Below, piece by piece: positions 23,000-32,155 of a DNA stretch of 64,000 bases. The position numbers and the translations under genes were made by a program. The notes under the pieces were generated by a model, which was given only the letters and a program-made list of their open reading frames with translations, was not told the DNA's origin and made no database searches. Where the stretch lies: NCBI GenBank assembly GCA_910584205.1, contig CAJUAA010000002.1, positions 159,856 through 223,855 of the forward strand, read 5' to 3'. This DNA is from an uncultured Lachnospiraceae bacterium (lineage in GTDB: Bacteria; Bacillota; Clostridia; Lachnospirales; Lachnospiraceae). How positions within the stretch are numbered: position 1 is the first letter of the stretch; every line of letters begins with the position of its first letter.

Positions 23000-25543
23000 A
23001 TGTTTAAACAGACGAAAAAATTTTTATTGGCCAGTGTCATCAGTATGGCGCTGCTTTGCGTTGTGATTTTTCTGTGGACCGGGATTACCATGAGCAAAAA
23101 CAGCGAAGATGCGATCAGTGAGATCGGCGGCATATACATGTCCGAGATGAGCAGGCAGCTCCAGCAGAAGTTTGATGTGATTATCAACCTGCGCCTGTCT
23201 CAGATGGACGGGATTATACAGAGTGTTCAGCCGGAGGAGGCTGTATATGGAGAAGACATGCTGGAAGAACTGGCGTATCGTGCCGACATCCGGGGATTTA
23301 CCTATCTGGGACTTTATACGGGGGACGGGACCTGCGAGACGGTGTACGGAAGCCCGGTGGAGATTTTGGAGGAAAGCAATTTCCAGGAGATCATGAAGGA
23401 TCAGAGCCGGAATGTGTCGAGCGGTTACAATGCAGAGGGAGAGAAGGTCCTCCTGCTGATGAAGGAGGCCGCATATCCCATGGACGGAGGAAATAAAAGT
23501 CAGGTGCTGGTGGCGGGGCTCCCCATGTCTTATCTGAGCAGTGCCATGGTGCTGGAACAGGAGGATGCGCTTGTATATTATCATATCATCTGGCAGGATG
23601 GGACTTATGTGATCCGGGGCGGAGATGCCTACCGGGATAACTATTTTGACCGGGTGACGGCCCTGTGTGTGGAGTACGGAGGGAAGACGCCGGAACAGTA
23701 TGCGCAGGAGCTGAAAGACGCCATAGAGGCGAAGGAAGACTATTCCGCCATGATTATGATGGATGGAGTGCGGCGCCATATGTACTGTTCCTGGCTTCCA
23801 AATTCGGAATGGTATCTGGTGGCGGTGATGCCTTACGGGGTTCTGGATGACGCAATCGGCAATCTTGGAACGCAGCGTCTGGATATCATGCTGGCGGCGT
23901 GCGGCATCATACTGGCGGCGCTGCTGACGATCTTCGCAATTTACTACCGGATGTCCCAGCAGCAGCTGAGAGATCTGGACCGGGCGGAAAAGGAGGCTGT
24001 GCGGGCGAACCGGGCAAAGAGCGAGTTTCTGTCCAACATGAGCCATGATATCCGTACGCCTATGAACGGCATCGTAGGCATGACGGCCATTGCGGCGGCG
24101 AACATTGGGGACATGGAGAGGGTAAGGGACTGCCTGACCAAGATCACGCTGTCCAGTCGGCATCTGCTGGGGCTGATCAACGATGTGCTGGACATGTCCA
24201 AGATCGAAAGCGGCAATCTGTCGCTGAATCTGAACCAGGTGTCTCTTCACGAGGCCATGGGCAGTATCGTCAATATTGTAAAGCCGCAGATCGAGGCAAA
24301 AGGACAGCATTTTGACATCTTTATTCAGGATGTTTCCACGGAAGAAGTATTGTGTGACAGCGTGCGCCTGAACCAGATCCTGATCAACCTTCTGTCCAAT
24401 GCGATCAAATTTACGCCGGAGGGCGGATACATCCGTGTGTATCTGAGGCAGGAAGCCTCTCCGCTGGGAGAAAACCATGTGAGATGTCATTTCCGGATCA
24501 CTGATACGGGAATCGGGATGACAAAGGAATTTCAGGAGACGATCTTTGACATGTTCACAAGGGAAAAGTCGGACCAGGTGGACCGGACGGAAGGGACCGG
24601 GCTGGGGATGGCCATTACCAAATGCATCGTGGACGCCATGGGAGGAACCATCGAGATCAACAGTTCGCCTGGAAAAGGAAGTGAGTTCCATATTACGCTG
24701 GACATGGAGAAGGCTGACTGCAGGATCGAAGATATGGTCCTTCCGCCCTGGCGCATGCTGGTGGTGGACAACAACGAGGATCTGTGCCTGAGCGCCGTGT
24801 CTTCGCTGAAGGAGATCGGCATCGACGCAGAGTGGGCGACCAGCGGGCAGAAGGCAGTGGAGCTGGTGGCAAAGCGCCATCGGGAAAACCAGAATTATGA
24901 GATCATTCTTCTGGACTGGAAGATGCCGGATATGGACGGCCTGGCTACTGCCAGTGAGATCCGGAAGCTTCTGGGAGACCATGTTCCGATTCTGATCGTT
25001 TCCGCGTACGACTGGAGCGATATCCAGAAGGAAGCGGAAGAAGCGGGAATCCATGGATTTATATCCAAACCGCTGTTTAAATCCAATCTCTTTGCGGGGC
25101 TGAGCCGCTATATGCTGCATGAAGCGGAGACGGAAGCGCCGAAGGCGCCGGAGAACGGGCAGTTCCCCGGAAAGAGGATTCTGCTTTCGGAGGATAACGA
25201 TCTGAACTGGGAGATCGCGGAAGACATTCTGTCGGAAGCGGGATTTGAACTGGAACGGGCGGAGAACGGAAAAGTCTGTGTGGATAAATTCCAGAGCTCG
25301 GACGTGGGATATTATGATGTGATCCTGATGGATCTTCGGATGCCGGTGATGAACGGTTACGAGGCGACGGAGGCCATCCGAAAACTGGAGCGGCCGGATG
25401 CGGGGCTTCCCATCATCGCCATGTCGGCGGACGCGTTTTCCGATGATATTGAGCACTGTAAGCGGTGCGGCATGAACGAACATGTGTCGAAACCCATCGA
25501 TGTGGACCGGCTGATCCAGATCCTGGAGAAATATCTGAAGTAG
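23000..25543 (+). CDS. Hybrid sensor histidine kinase with two receiver domains
   Basis: 847 residues from the ATG at 23000 (AAGGAG 7 bp upstream). One membrane helix at about 8-28, an extracytoplasmic sensor of about 260 residues, a second helix ('LAACGIILAALLTIFAIYY', about 292-312), HisKA with 'FLSNMSHDIRTPMNGIVGM' (phospho-His about 350), HATPase ('NLLSNAIKFTPEGG', 'DTGIGMTKEF', 'GTGLGMAITKCI'), then two receivers: 'LLDWKMPDMDGLA' and 'ILMDLRMPVMNGYEA' with their Lys sites in 'SKPLF' and 'SKPID'. There is no HPt domain or DNA-binding output, and no response-regulator gene is adjacent, so its partner is unknown. The first receiver has Asp-Asn where an Asp-Asp pair is usual. Confidence 0.93.
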   Translation: MFKQTKKFLLASVISMALLCVVIFLWTGITMSKNSEDAISEIGGIYMSEMSRQLQQKFDVIINLRLSQMDGIIQSVQPEEAVYGEDMLEELAYRADIRGFTYLGLYTGDGTCETVYGSPVEILEESNFQEIMKDQSRNVSSGYNAEGEKVLLLMKEAAYPMDGGNKSQVLVAGLPMSYLSSAMVLEQEDALVYYHIIWQDGTYVIRGGDAYRDNYFDRVTALCVEYGGKTPEQYAQELKDAIEAKEDYSAMIMMDGVRRHMYCSWLPNSEWYLVAVMPYGVLDDAIGNLGTQRLDIMLAACGIILAALLTIFAIYYRMSQQQLRDLDRAEKEAVRANRAKSEFLSNMSHDIRTPMNGIVGMTAIAAANIGDMERVRDCLTKITLSSRHLLGLINDVLDMSKIESGNLSLNLNQVSLHEAMGSIVNIVKPQIEAKGQHFDIFIQDVSTEEVLCDSVRLNQILINLLSNAIKFTPEGGYIRVYLRQEASPLGENHVRCHFRITDTGIGMTKEFQETIFDMFTREKSDQVDRTEGTGLGMAITKCIVDAMGGTIEINSSPGKGSEFHITLDMEKADCRIEDMVLPPWRMLVVDNNEDLCLSAVSSLKEIGIDAEWATSGQKAVELVAKRHRENQNYEIILLDWKMPDMDGLATASEIRKLLGDHVPILIVSAYDWSDIQKEAEEAGIHGFISKPLFKSNLFAGLSRYMLHEAETEAPKAPENGQFPGKRILLSEDNDLNWEIAEDILSEAGFELERAENGKVCVDKFQSSDVGYYDVILMDLRMPVMNGYEATEAIRKLERPDAGLPIIAMSADAFSDDIEHCKRCGMNEHVSKPIDVDRLIQILEKYLK

Positions 25544-25569
25544 TCGAAATCAGGAATGCGGATTGCACC

Positions 25570-25598
25570 TTGCGTAATCGGATTCATTCAGTTATAAT
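25570..25598 (+). promoter_or_regulatory. Predicted promoter of the coiled-coil gene
   Basis: TTGCGT at 25570-25575 and TATAAT at 25593-25598 with a 17-bp spacer. Confidence 0.55.
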
Positions 25599-25685
25599 TA
25601 CTGTTTGAAGATACAGATCTGATGAATAAGAATGATAGAATACTTGAGATATGGAAAAATCAGGGCGGAAGGAGTATGGAAAGAT

Positions 25686-26267
25686 ATGAGCAACAGCCGC
25701 ATAGAACAGATCATAGAAGAGATCGAAGACTATATTGACACATGTAAAGGGCCGCTTCTTGGTTCCGGTGACAAAATCATCGTAAACCGGGAGCGGATGG
25801 AGGAGCTGCTTCGGGAGCTTCGGCTGAAGACACCGGAGGAGATCCGGCGTTATCAGAAGATTCTGGCCAATAAGGACGCCATCATGGCGGATGCTCAGAA
25901 AAAGGCGTCTGCCATCGTGGAGCAGGCGAATCTGCAGAATCAGGAACTGGTCAACGAGCATGAGATCATGCAGCAGGCTTATGAACAGGCGAACCAGGTG
26001 ATTGATACGGCGACGCGCCAGGCGCAGGAGATCCTTGACAACGCCACCAGGGACGCCAATGAGATCCGTATGGGGGCCATCCAGTATACGGACGACCGGC
26101 TGGCGGAACTGCAGGAGATGATCCGGCAGGTCGTGGAGGCATCCAACGCCCATTACGCAGGGATGATGGGCAATTTTGAAAGCTTTTACGCGCAGCTTAC
26201 CAGCAACCGTGAGGAACTGGGAATTCAGCCGCAGTCGGTACAGGAACAGCTGCCGGAAGAGCAGTGA
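25686..26267 (+). CDS. Coiled-coil protein (V-type ATPase subunit H-like annotation class)
   Basis: 193 residues from the ATG at 25686 (AAGGAG upstream). Almost entirely helical: 'SRIEQIIEEIEDYIDTCKG', then 'VNRERMEELLRELRLKTPEE', a long Ala/Gln/Glu-rich coiled coil (about 60-150) with 'MADAQKKASAIVEQANLQNQ', and a short Gln-rich tail ('QPQSVQEQLPEEQ'). Such proteins in Lachnospiraceae are often labelled 'ATPase subunit H' or DivIVA-like purely from the coiled coil; no ATPase operon is near. The N-terminal part resembles proteins with a DivIVA-type 'pole' segment only weakly. Cytoplasmic scaffold is a guess. Confidence 0.65.
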   Translation: MSNSRIEQIIEEIEDYIDTCKGPLLGSGDKIIVNRERMEELLRELRLKTPEEIRRYQKILANKDAIMADAQKKASAIVEQANLQNQELVNEHEIMQQAYEQANQVIDTATRQAQEILDNATRDANEIRMGAIQYTDDRLAELQEMIRQVVEASNAHYAGMMGNFESFYAQLTSNREELGIQPQSVQEQLPEEQ

Positions 26268-26325
26268 CGCAGGAATGGCTGCCGGAAAGAGCCGGTACAG
26301 GAACAGCTGTCAGAAGAGCAGTGAC
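26236..26325 (+). repeat. 33-bp direct repeat at the end of the coiled-coil gene
   Basis: Copies at 26236-26268 and 26293-26325 differ at two positions. The first encodes the end of the coiled-coil protein (VQEQLPEEQ-stop); the second lies after the stop and reaches into the 3' end of the convergent ylbJ-like gene. It looks like a local duplication. Confidence 0.75.
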
Positions 26326-27224
26326 ACAAGGACAGCTGTCAGGAGTGCAATGACGATCCGCCCCAGAAGCCAGGTGCGGATGCGCAGAGGCGTACCGTCA
26401 AGGACGCTCTGTGTCTGTGCACAGATACATAATCCGCCGAAGGATGCGCAGGTGCAGGCCAGTGCGGTCCGGCATCCTGCGGACAGCCCGGGCAGAAGCG
26501 CGATCTGATCGATGCCGCAGCTGATTTCCAGCACTGCGCCGGGGAAGGCAAGGACGGCGGGAGAGAGCGGAAGCAGCTCCAGGAGCTGAACCAGTATGGT
26601 GAACAGGATGATGTATCCGCCAAGTCTGGTGATGGTGGAAAAACCGTCCATAATGCAGGCATCCAGCATCGGAAAATCCAACCGCTGCAGTGGTGTCTGT
26701 TTTTTTGCGGAAGGGGCCGGTGTAAAATGGTAGAAGGGCCTTGTCACAAGCCCGTAGAGGACGGGCAGCGCATAGAACAGCAGTACCAGCCCCCAGGGGA
26801 CGGACGGATATCCCAGTTTCAGGAGACAGACGTAGTTCAGGAAAAAGGCCGGGCTTACGTTGTTGCAGAAGCCCAGAAGGTAGGCGCCTTCCTGCGGGGA
26901 GATGTGCTGATCCCGCACCAGATCGGCGATGACTTTCGCCCCCATGGGAAATCCGCACAGGAAGCCCAGAAGAACCGCGTAGCAGCCTTCCCGGGAGATG
27001 CCGAACAGACGACTGATCCAGGGAGCGTAGATCCGGTTCAGATAATGGAAGAGGCCGGTTTTCATCAGGAGCCCTGACAGAAAGAGAAAGGGCAGCAGGG
27101 AGGGAAGGACCGCGGTATACCACAGGGTGAGCCCCCGGGAGCAGCCCTGAGCCAACGCCGCGGGATGGGTCAGGAGCAGAAGAAGGCCGCCGGGGACGAA
27201 GAAAAGGAAAAGTATCTTTTTCAA
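26310..27224 (-). CDS. YlbJ-like nucleoside-recognition (Gate) domain membrane protein
   Basis: 304 residues with about seven or eight membrane segments, starting 'MKKILFLFFVPGGLLLLLTH'. The block 'VLLGFLCGFPMGAKVIADLV' followed by 'YLLGFCNNVSPAFFLNYVCL' is the Gate/nucleoside-recognition signature of the sporulation protein YlbJ and relatives; YlbJ itself is about 400 residues, so this is a shorter form. In spore formers YlbJ is needed for late spore maturation and may transport a small molecule. Transcribed away from the M23 peptidase, whose start is about 55 bp away; SpoIIQ-like M23 proteins are also sporulation genes, which supports the theme. Confidence 0.75.
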   Translation of the reverse strand: MKKILFLFFVPGGLLLLLTHPAALAQGCSRGLTLWYTAVLPSLLPFLFLSGLLMKTGLFHYLNRIYAPWISRLFGISREGCYAVLLGFLCGFPMGAKVIADLVRDQHISPQEGAYLLGFCNNVSPAFFLNYVCLLKLGYPSVPWGLVLLFYALPVLYGLVTRPFYHFTPAPSAKKQTPLQRLDFPMLDACIMDGFSTITRLGGYIILFTILVQLLELLPLSPAVLAFPGAVLEISCGIDQIALLPGLSAGCRTALACTCASFGGLCICAQTQSVLDGTPLRIRTWLLGRIVIALLTAVLVSLLF

Positions 27225-27279
27225 AAGGCCACCATATAATGAACTAATTCCCTACATTTTATGGGGCAGGTGGTAAAAT

Positions 27280-27945
27280 ATGAGTCAAACCCGGAAAATC
27301 GCGTCCTGTCTGACCGCGGTCCTCCTGATGTGCTGCATCATTCAGGGAGAGATGCTCTGGCTGGAAGATCTGCTCCGGGAACAGGCGCTGCCGGAGCAGA
27401 ACGACCGATACGGATTTGACGTGTATCTGGATACCATGGAGCTGGTCTGGGGAGAGCTGGTCTGGTTCCCGGTGCCGGAGTCGGATTGCAACGAAAACGC
27501 GACGACGGCCTTTGAAAATACGTGGATGGCAGAACGTACGTACGGCGGAAAGCGAAACCATGAAGGGACGGACCTCATGGCGTCCGTGGACGAGGCCGGT
27601 TATTATCCGGTGGTCAGCATGACGGACGGAGTCGTGGAACAGGTGGGCTGGCTGGAAAAGGGCGGCTGGAGAATCGGGGTGCGTTCGCTGAAGGGAAACT
27701 ATTATTATTACGCCCATCTGGACTCCTATGCCAGAGAATGGGAGCCGGGCGATCCGATTCAGGCAGGCGACATCCTCGGCTATATGGGGGACAGCGGTTA
27801 CGGGCCGGAAGGAACGACCGGCCAGTTCCCGGTCCATCTTCATGTGGGGATCTATGTGCCTCTCGGGGCGGACCAGGAGATGGCGGTCAACCCGTACTGG
27901 ATGCTGCGGTATCTGGAACAGAAAAAGCTGACCTGTTCCTACTGA
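27280..27945 (+). CDS. M23 family metallopeptidase, membrane-anchored
   Basis: 221 residues with an N-terminal signal or anchor helix ('KIASCLTAVLLMCCIIQGE', about 6-24). The LytM/M23 core has zinc ligands in 'RNHEGTDLMASVDEAGYYPV' (His and Asp, about residues 90-95) and 'PVHLHVGIYVP' (His-x-His near 188-190), with 'GWRIGVRSL' and 'YYYAHLDSYA' between. It should cleave peptidoglycan cross-links or, as in SpoIIQ, act in forespore engulfment. A GGGGCAGGTGG site precedes it. It is divergent from the ylbJ-like gene. Confidence 0.85.
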   Translation: MSQTRKIASCLTAVLLMCCIIQGEMLWLEDLLREQALPEQNDRYGFDVYLDTMELVWGELVWFPVPESDCNENATTAFENTWMAERTYGGKRNHEGTDLMASVDEAGYYPVVSMTDGVVEQVGWLEKGGWRIGVRSLKGNYYYYAHLDSYAREWEPGDPIQAGDILGYMGDSGYGPEGTTGQFPVHLHVGIYVPLGADQEMAVNPYWMLRYLEQKKLTCSY

Positions 27946-28049
27946 GCGTGTTCAGGGTACAGGCCGCCGGCTGAGCGCCTGGGATATTCAGAAGCCGCCC
28001 CGGCGCCCGCGGGCGTTATACGGTATGATACATCGGAAAGGAATATTTC

Positions 28050-29426
28050 ATGGAACTACCAGTATCCTTTATGGAACATATGAAGCGGATCCTCGGCCCG
28101 GAGTATGAGGATTATCTGAAAAGCTATGAGAAGCCGAAATTTATGGGGCTGCGGGTGAATACGTCCAAACTGTCCGTGGAAGAATTTGAGAGAATCCAGC
28201 CTTTTACCAGCCTGAAACGGGTGTCATGGATCCCAAACGGATATTATTATACGGAGGAGGACGCCCCCACCAGGCACCCGTATTACTATGCGGGGCTTTA
28301 CTATATCCAGGAGCCCAGCGCCATGACGCCGGCCAGCGTCCTTCCGGTTGAAAAGGGAGAGCGGGTGCTGGACCTGTGTGCGGCTCCCGGAGGCAAGGCG
28401 ACAGAACTGGCAGCCAGGCTTTCCCATACAGGGCTGCTGGTTGCAAACGACGCCAGCGCGTCCAGGACAAAGGCACTTTTGAAAAATCTGGAGGTCTTCG
28501 GTATGCCGAATATCCTGATCACCAGTGAGATGGGAGACCGGCTGGACCGGTATTTTCATGAATTTTTTGACAAGATCCTGATCGATGCTCCGTGTTCGGG
28601 CGAAGGGATGTTCCGCAAACAGGCGCACATGATCCCGGCGTGGGAGAAGCAGGGGCCGGAAGTATTTGCCCGGATGCAGCGGGAGATTCTGGATCAGGCG
28701 GCGGCGCTTCTAAAGCCCGGGGGAATGATGCTGTACTCTACCTGCACCTTTTCGGAACTGGAGAACGAAGGAAGCATGGATTCGTTTCTGAAGACGCATC
28801 CGGAGTTTCATCTGGCGGACATTCCCTGGTACGACGGATTCTGCCCGGGCCGGCCGGAGCTGGTGGGCAGCCCGTTTCCTCTGGAAAAATGCGTCCGTCT
28901 GTTTCCGCATAAGATCGACGGAGAAGGGCATTTTCTGGCGCTTCTTAGGAAGGACGGGGAACCGGCGGAGCGCAGGCCGGAGAAGGCAGGGCGGCCTTTG
29001 AAGCTTCCGCCGGAGCTTTCGGACTTTCTGAAGGATGTGAAGCTGCCCTTTGACCCGGCCGGGATCCAGATGAGGGATACTAAAGTGTTCTGGATGCCGG
29101 AGGGGATCGGACGATGCCCGGGGCTTCGGTTTCTGCGTTCGGGCCTGTATATGGGCGAACTTCTGAAAAAGCGGTTTGAGCCGTCCCAGGCCTTCGCCAT
29201 GGTGCTGAAAAAGGAATCGTACGCTTCCGTCATCGACCTGTCGGCGGAAGACGAAAGGGTGATCCGCTATCTGAAGGGCGAAACCATCGAGGCGGAGCCG
29301 GAGGAAGGCGGAAGGCCGGAAGGCTGGCAGCTGGTCTGCGTGGACGGCTATCCTCTTGGCTGGGGAAAGCTGGTCCGGGGCGTGCTGCGCAACAAATATT
29401 TTTCCGGATGGAGGATGCAGGCATGA
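28050..29426 (+). CDS. RsmF/NOL1-NOP2-Sun family RNA (cytosine-5) methyltransferase
   Basis: 458 residues. SAM-binding 'VLDLCAAPGGKATELAARL' (about 109-127), 'NILITSEMGDRL', the motif IV 'LIDAPCSGEGMFRK' with the first Cys, and motif VI 'YSTCTFSELENEG' with the catalytic Cys. The 'SGEGMFRK' form and the C-terminal region ('CPGLRFLRSGLYMGELLKKR', 'GWGKLVRGVLRNKYFSGWR') fit the Gram-positive RsmF-like group with a C-terminal PUA-like part, which methylate rRNA. AAAGGAA precedes the ATG, and the stop overlaps the next start (ATGA), so it is coupled with the pseudouridine synthase. Confidence 0.9.
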   Translation: MELPVSFMEHMKRILGPEYEDYLKSYEKPKFMGLRVNTSKLSVEEFERIQPFTSLKRVSWIPNGYYYTEEDAPTRHPYYYAGLYYIQEPSAMTPASVLPVEKGERVLDLCAAPGGKATELAARLSHTGLLVANDASASRTKALLKNLEVFGMPNILITSEMGDRLDRYFHEFFDKILIDAPCSGEGMFRKQAHMIPAWEKQGPEVFARMQREILDQAAALLKPGGMMLYSTCTFSELENEGSMDSFLKTHPEFHLADIPWYDGFCPGRPELVGSPFPLEKCVRLFPHKIDGEGHFLALLRKDGEPAERRPEKAGRPLKLPPELSDFLKDVKLPFDPAGIQMRDTKVFWMPEGIGRCPGLRFLRSGLYMGELLKKRFEPSQAFAMVLKKESYASVIDLSAEDERVIRYLKGETIEAEPEEGGRPEGWQLVCVDGYPLGWGKLVRGVLRNKYFSGWRMQA

Positions 29427-30136
29427 TGCGTCTGGACAGGTATCTGTGTGAGACCGGTTTCGGAACGAGAAGCCAGGTGAAGGCGCTGGTGAAAAAAGGG
29501 CTGGTCACCGTCAACGGAGCGCGGGCGGGGAAGCCGGAGCAGAAAGTGGACGAGACAAAGGACCAGGTGGTGTGCGGCGGAAAGGAAGCAGTGTACGCGC
29601 CGTATGCCTACCTGATGCTTTATAAGCCCGCGGGCGTGGTTTCCGCCCGGTGGGACAGCAGGGAGCGGACCGTGCTGGATCTGATTCCGGCAGAGGACAG
29701 ACGGAATCTCTCCCCGGTGGGGAGGCTTGACAAGGATACGGAAGGGCTCCTGCTTCTGACCGACGACGGGGACCTGGCGCACCGCCTGCTTTCGCCCGGA
29801 AAGCATGTGGACAAGACCTACTATGCCAGAGTGGCGGGAAAGGTCACAGAACATCATGCGGAAGCATTCCGGAAAGGGCTTAATATCGGGGAAAAGGCGC
29901 CGACGCTGCCCGCCAGGCTGGAGATCCGAAAGAGTGGAGAAACCAGCGAGGTCCTTGTGACGATCCGGGAAGGAAAGTTTCATCAGGTGAAACGGATGTT
30001 CGAGGCGGTGGGCTGCCGGGTGCTGTACCTGAAGCGCCTGTCTATGGGAACACTTGTTCTGGATGAGAACCTGGAAAAGGGCGGCTTCCGCCCGCTGACC
30101 GGAGAAGAGATCCGGAGCCTGAAGGAGCTGGACTGA
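29423..30136 (+). CDS. rsuA: RsuA/RluB-family pseudouridine synthase
   Basis: 237 residues from the ATG at 29423, which overlaps the upstream stop and has GGAGG in front. N-terminal S4 domain ('RLDRYLCETGFGTRSQVKAL', 'KGLVTVNGARAGKPEQKVD') followed by the synthase domain with the catalytic Asp in 'SPVGRLDKDTEGLLLLTDDG', plus 'HVDKTYYARVAGKVTEH' and 'EGKFHQVKRMFEAVGCRVLY'. This architecture belongs to 16S (U516) or 23S small-subunit pseudouridine synthases; which rRNA site is modified cannot be told by eye. It pairs with the rRNA methyltransferase just upstream. Confidence 0.9.
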   Translation: MMRLDRYLCETGFGTRSQVKALVKKGLVTVNGARAGKPEQKVDETKDQVVCGGKEAVYAPYAYLMLYKPAGVVSARWDSRERTVLDLIPAEDRRNLSPVGRLDKDTEGLLLLTDDGDLAHRLLSPGKHVDKTYYARVAGKVTEHHAEAFRKGLNIGEKAPTLPARLEIRKSGETSEVLVTIREGKFHQVKRMFEAVGCRVLYLKRLSMGTLVLDENLEKGGFRPLTGEEIRSLKELD

Positions 30137-30223
30137 GAAAAAGACAAAACGACGCCGGAACAGGCGGCCCGTTGCGAAGACAGAAGAAACACGCAGGAAG
30201 CAAAAAGACAGAGAGGGCGTCAT

Positions 30224-32152
30224 ATGACAGAGAGGATAAACGCGCCGGGATTTCTCCCGGTATGCCGCGAAGAAATGGAAGCGTCCGGGACCGGACAGCC
30301 GGATTTTGTGTACGTCACAGGGGACGCCTATGTGGATCATCCGTCTTTCGGACATGCGGTCATCAGCAGGGTTCTGGAAGCCCGCGGCTATACGGTGGGG
30401 ATGATTCCCCAGCCGGATTACCGGGACGCGGACAGCATCGCCGTGTTTGGAGAACCACGGCTTGGATTTCTGGTGTCCGCCGGCAACATGGATTCCATGG
30501 TCAACCATTATACGGCGGCGAAAAAACGCAGGCATTCGGACAGTTACAGTCCTGGCGGCGCGGCGGGCAGGCGGCCGGACCGGGCCACGATCGTATACTG
30601 CAATCTGATCCGCCGGACATACAAACACACGCCCGTCATCGTCGGCGGGATCGAGGCGTCTCTGCGCCGTCTGGCACATTATGACTACTGGTCAGATTCT
30701 CTGCGCCGGTCGATCCTTCTGGAGAGCGGGGCCGACCTGATCTCCTACGGAATGGGAGAGCGTTCCATCGTGGCTATCGCGGAGGCGCTGGATGCGGGGC
30801 TGGACGTCCGGGAGATCACGTTTCTGCCGGGGACGGTCTGTAAGGTCCGTTCTTTGGACCGGGTCGGGGAGTATGTGCGCCTTCCGGATTATGAAGCTCT
30901 CTGCAGGGACCGGAAGACGTATGCGGAAAGCTTTTATACCCAGTACTGCAATACGGACCCTTTTTCCGGAAAAAGGCTGGTGGAAGCATATTCGGACCAC
31001 TGTTATGTGGTGCAGAATCCGGCTTCAGAGCCGCTGTCCCAGGCAGAGATGGACGAAGTGTACGGACTTCCCTACATGCGCGCCTGGCATCCCATGTACG
31101 AGGGGCAGGGCGGGGTTCCGGCGCTCTCGGAGGTGAAGTTCAGCCTGACGAGCTGCAGGGGCTGCTTTGGAGGATGTTCTTTCTGCGCCCTGACCTTCCA
31201 TCAGGGAAGGATCGTACAGGCCCGCAGCCATGAGTCTCTGCTTCTGGAGGCCCGGAAGATGACGGAGGACCCGGAGTTCAAAGGTTATATCCATGACGTG
31301 GGCGGACCCACGGCGGATTTTAGGATGCCGGCCTGCGAAGAGCAGCTGAAACGGGGCGCCTGTAAGGAGAAGCAGTGCCTCTTTCCAAAGCCCTGCCGGA
31401 ATCTGAGGGCCGATCACCAGGACTATCTGGCGCTGCTTCGAAAGCTGCGGGCGCTGCCGAAGGTGAAGAAGGTATTCATCCGGTCGGGCATCCGGTTCGA
31501 CTACGTACTGGCGGACCGGGAGAGCCGTTTTCTGGAGGAGCTGTGCCGGTATCATGTGAGCGGGCAGCTGAAGGTGGCGCCGGAGCATGTGAGCGACACT
31601 GTATTGTCGTGTCTGGGCAAGCCGTCCCATCAGGTGTATGAGGAGTTCGCCGGGCAGTACCGCAGGATGAATGAGAAGCTGAACTTAAAGCAGTATCTGG
31701 TGCCGTATCTCATGTCCTCCCACCCGGGAAGCACCATGAAGGAGGCAGTGGAGCTGGCGGAGTACTGCCGGGATCTGGGGTATATGCCGGAGCAGGTGCA
31801 GGATTTCTATCCGACGCCGTCCACCATATCCACCTGTATGTATTATACGGGGCTGGATCCCCGGAACGGACAGCCGGTCTACGTGCCGAAAGCTCCCCAT
31901 GAAAAGGAGATGCAGCGGGCGCTGATCCAGTACCGGGACCCGAAAAACCGGGCGCTGGTTGCAGAAGCGCTGAGGCTGGCCGGGCGGGAAGACCTGATCG
32001 GGTACGGTCCCAAATGCCTGCTGCGGCCGGAACGAAGAGAACGCCTTTCGGCGGCGCAGCCGAAAAAGGGCAGAAAAGACGGCAAAGCACACGGCGGGAA
32101 GAAGAAAACGATCCGGAACATTCACCGGAAAAAACAGAACAGACAGGAGTAA
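30224..32152 (+). CDS. YgiQ family radical SAM protein
   Basis: 642 residues, the family length. 'FLPVCREEMEASGTGQPDFV' and 'VYVTGDAYVDHPSFGHAVIS' at the N-terminus, 'PVIVGGIEASLRRLAHYDYW', then the iron-sulfur cluster motif in 'SLTSCRGCFGGCSFCALTFH' (CX3CX2C, about residues 310-325), and 'YLVPYLMSSHPGSTMKEAVE' are diagnostic. The last 30 residues are Lys/Arg-rich. Substrate and reaction of the YgiQ family are not established. It follows the pseudouridine synthase by 87 bp and is followed after 3 bp by a small membrane protein gene. Confidence 0.93.
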   Translation: MTERINAPGFLPVCREEMEASGTGQPDFVYVTGDAYVDHPSFGHAVISRVLEARGYTVGMIPQPDYRDADSIAVFGEPRLGFLVSAGNMDSMVNHYTAAKKRRHSDSYSPGGAAGRRPDRATIVYCNLIRRTYKHTPVIVGGIEASLRRLAHYDYWSDSLRRSILLESGADLISYGMGERSIVAIAEALDAGLDVREITFLPGTVCKVRSLDRVGEYVRLPDYEALCRDRKTYAESFYTQYCNTDPFSGKRLVEAYSDHCYVVQNPASEPLSQAEMDEVYGLPYMRAWHPMYEGQGGVPALSEVKFSLTSCRGCFGGCSFCALTFHQGRIVQARSHESLLLEARKMTEDPEFKGYIHDVGGPTADFRMPACEEQLKRGACKEKQCLFPKPCRNLRADHQDYLALLRKLRALPKVKKVFIRSGIRFDYVLADRESRFLEELCRYHVSGQLKVAPEHVSDTVLSCLGKPSHQVYEEFAGQYRRMNEKLNLKQYLVPYLMSSHPGSTMKEAVELAEYCRDLGYMPEQVQDFYPTPSTISTCMYYTGLDPRNGQPVYVPKAPHEKEMQRALIQYRDPKNRALVAEALRLAGREDLIGYGPKCLLRPERRERLSAAQPKKGRKDGKAHGGKKKTIRNIHRKKQNRQE

Positions 32153-32155
32153 CAG

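Noticed and set aside
23024..25483. Open frame of about 819 codons antisense to the hybrid kinase
   Set aside because: Shadow of a strongly biased coding frame; no start signals and no recognisable domains.
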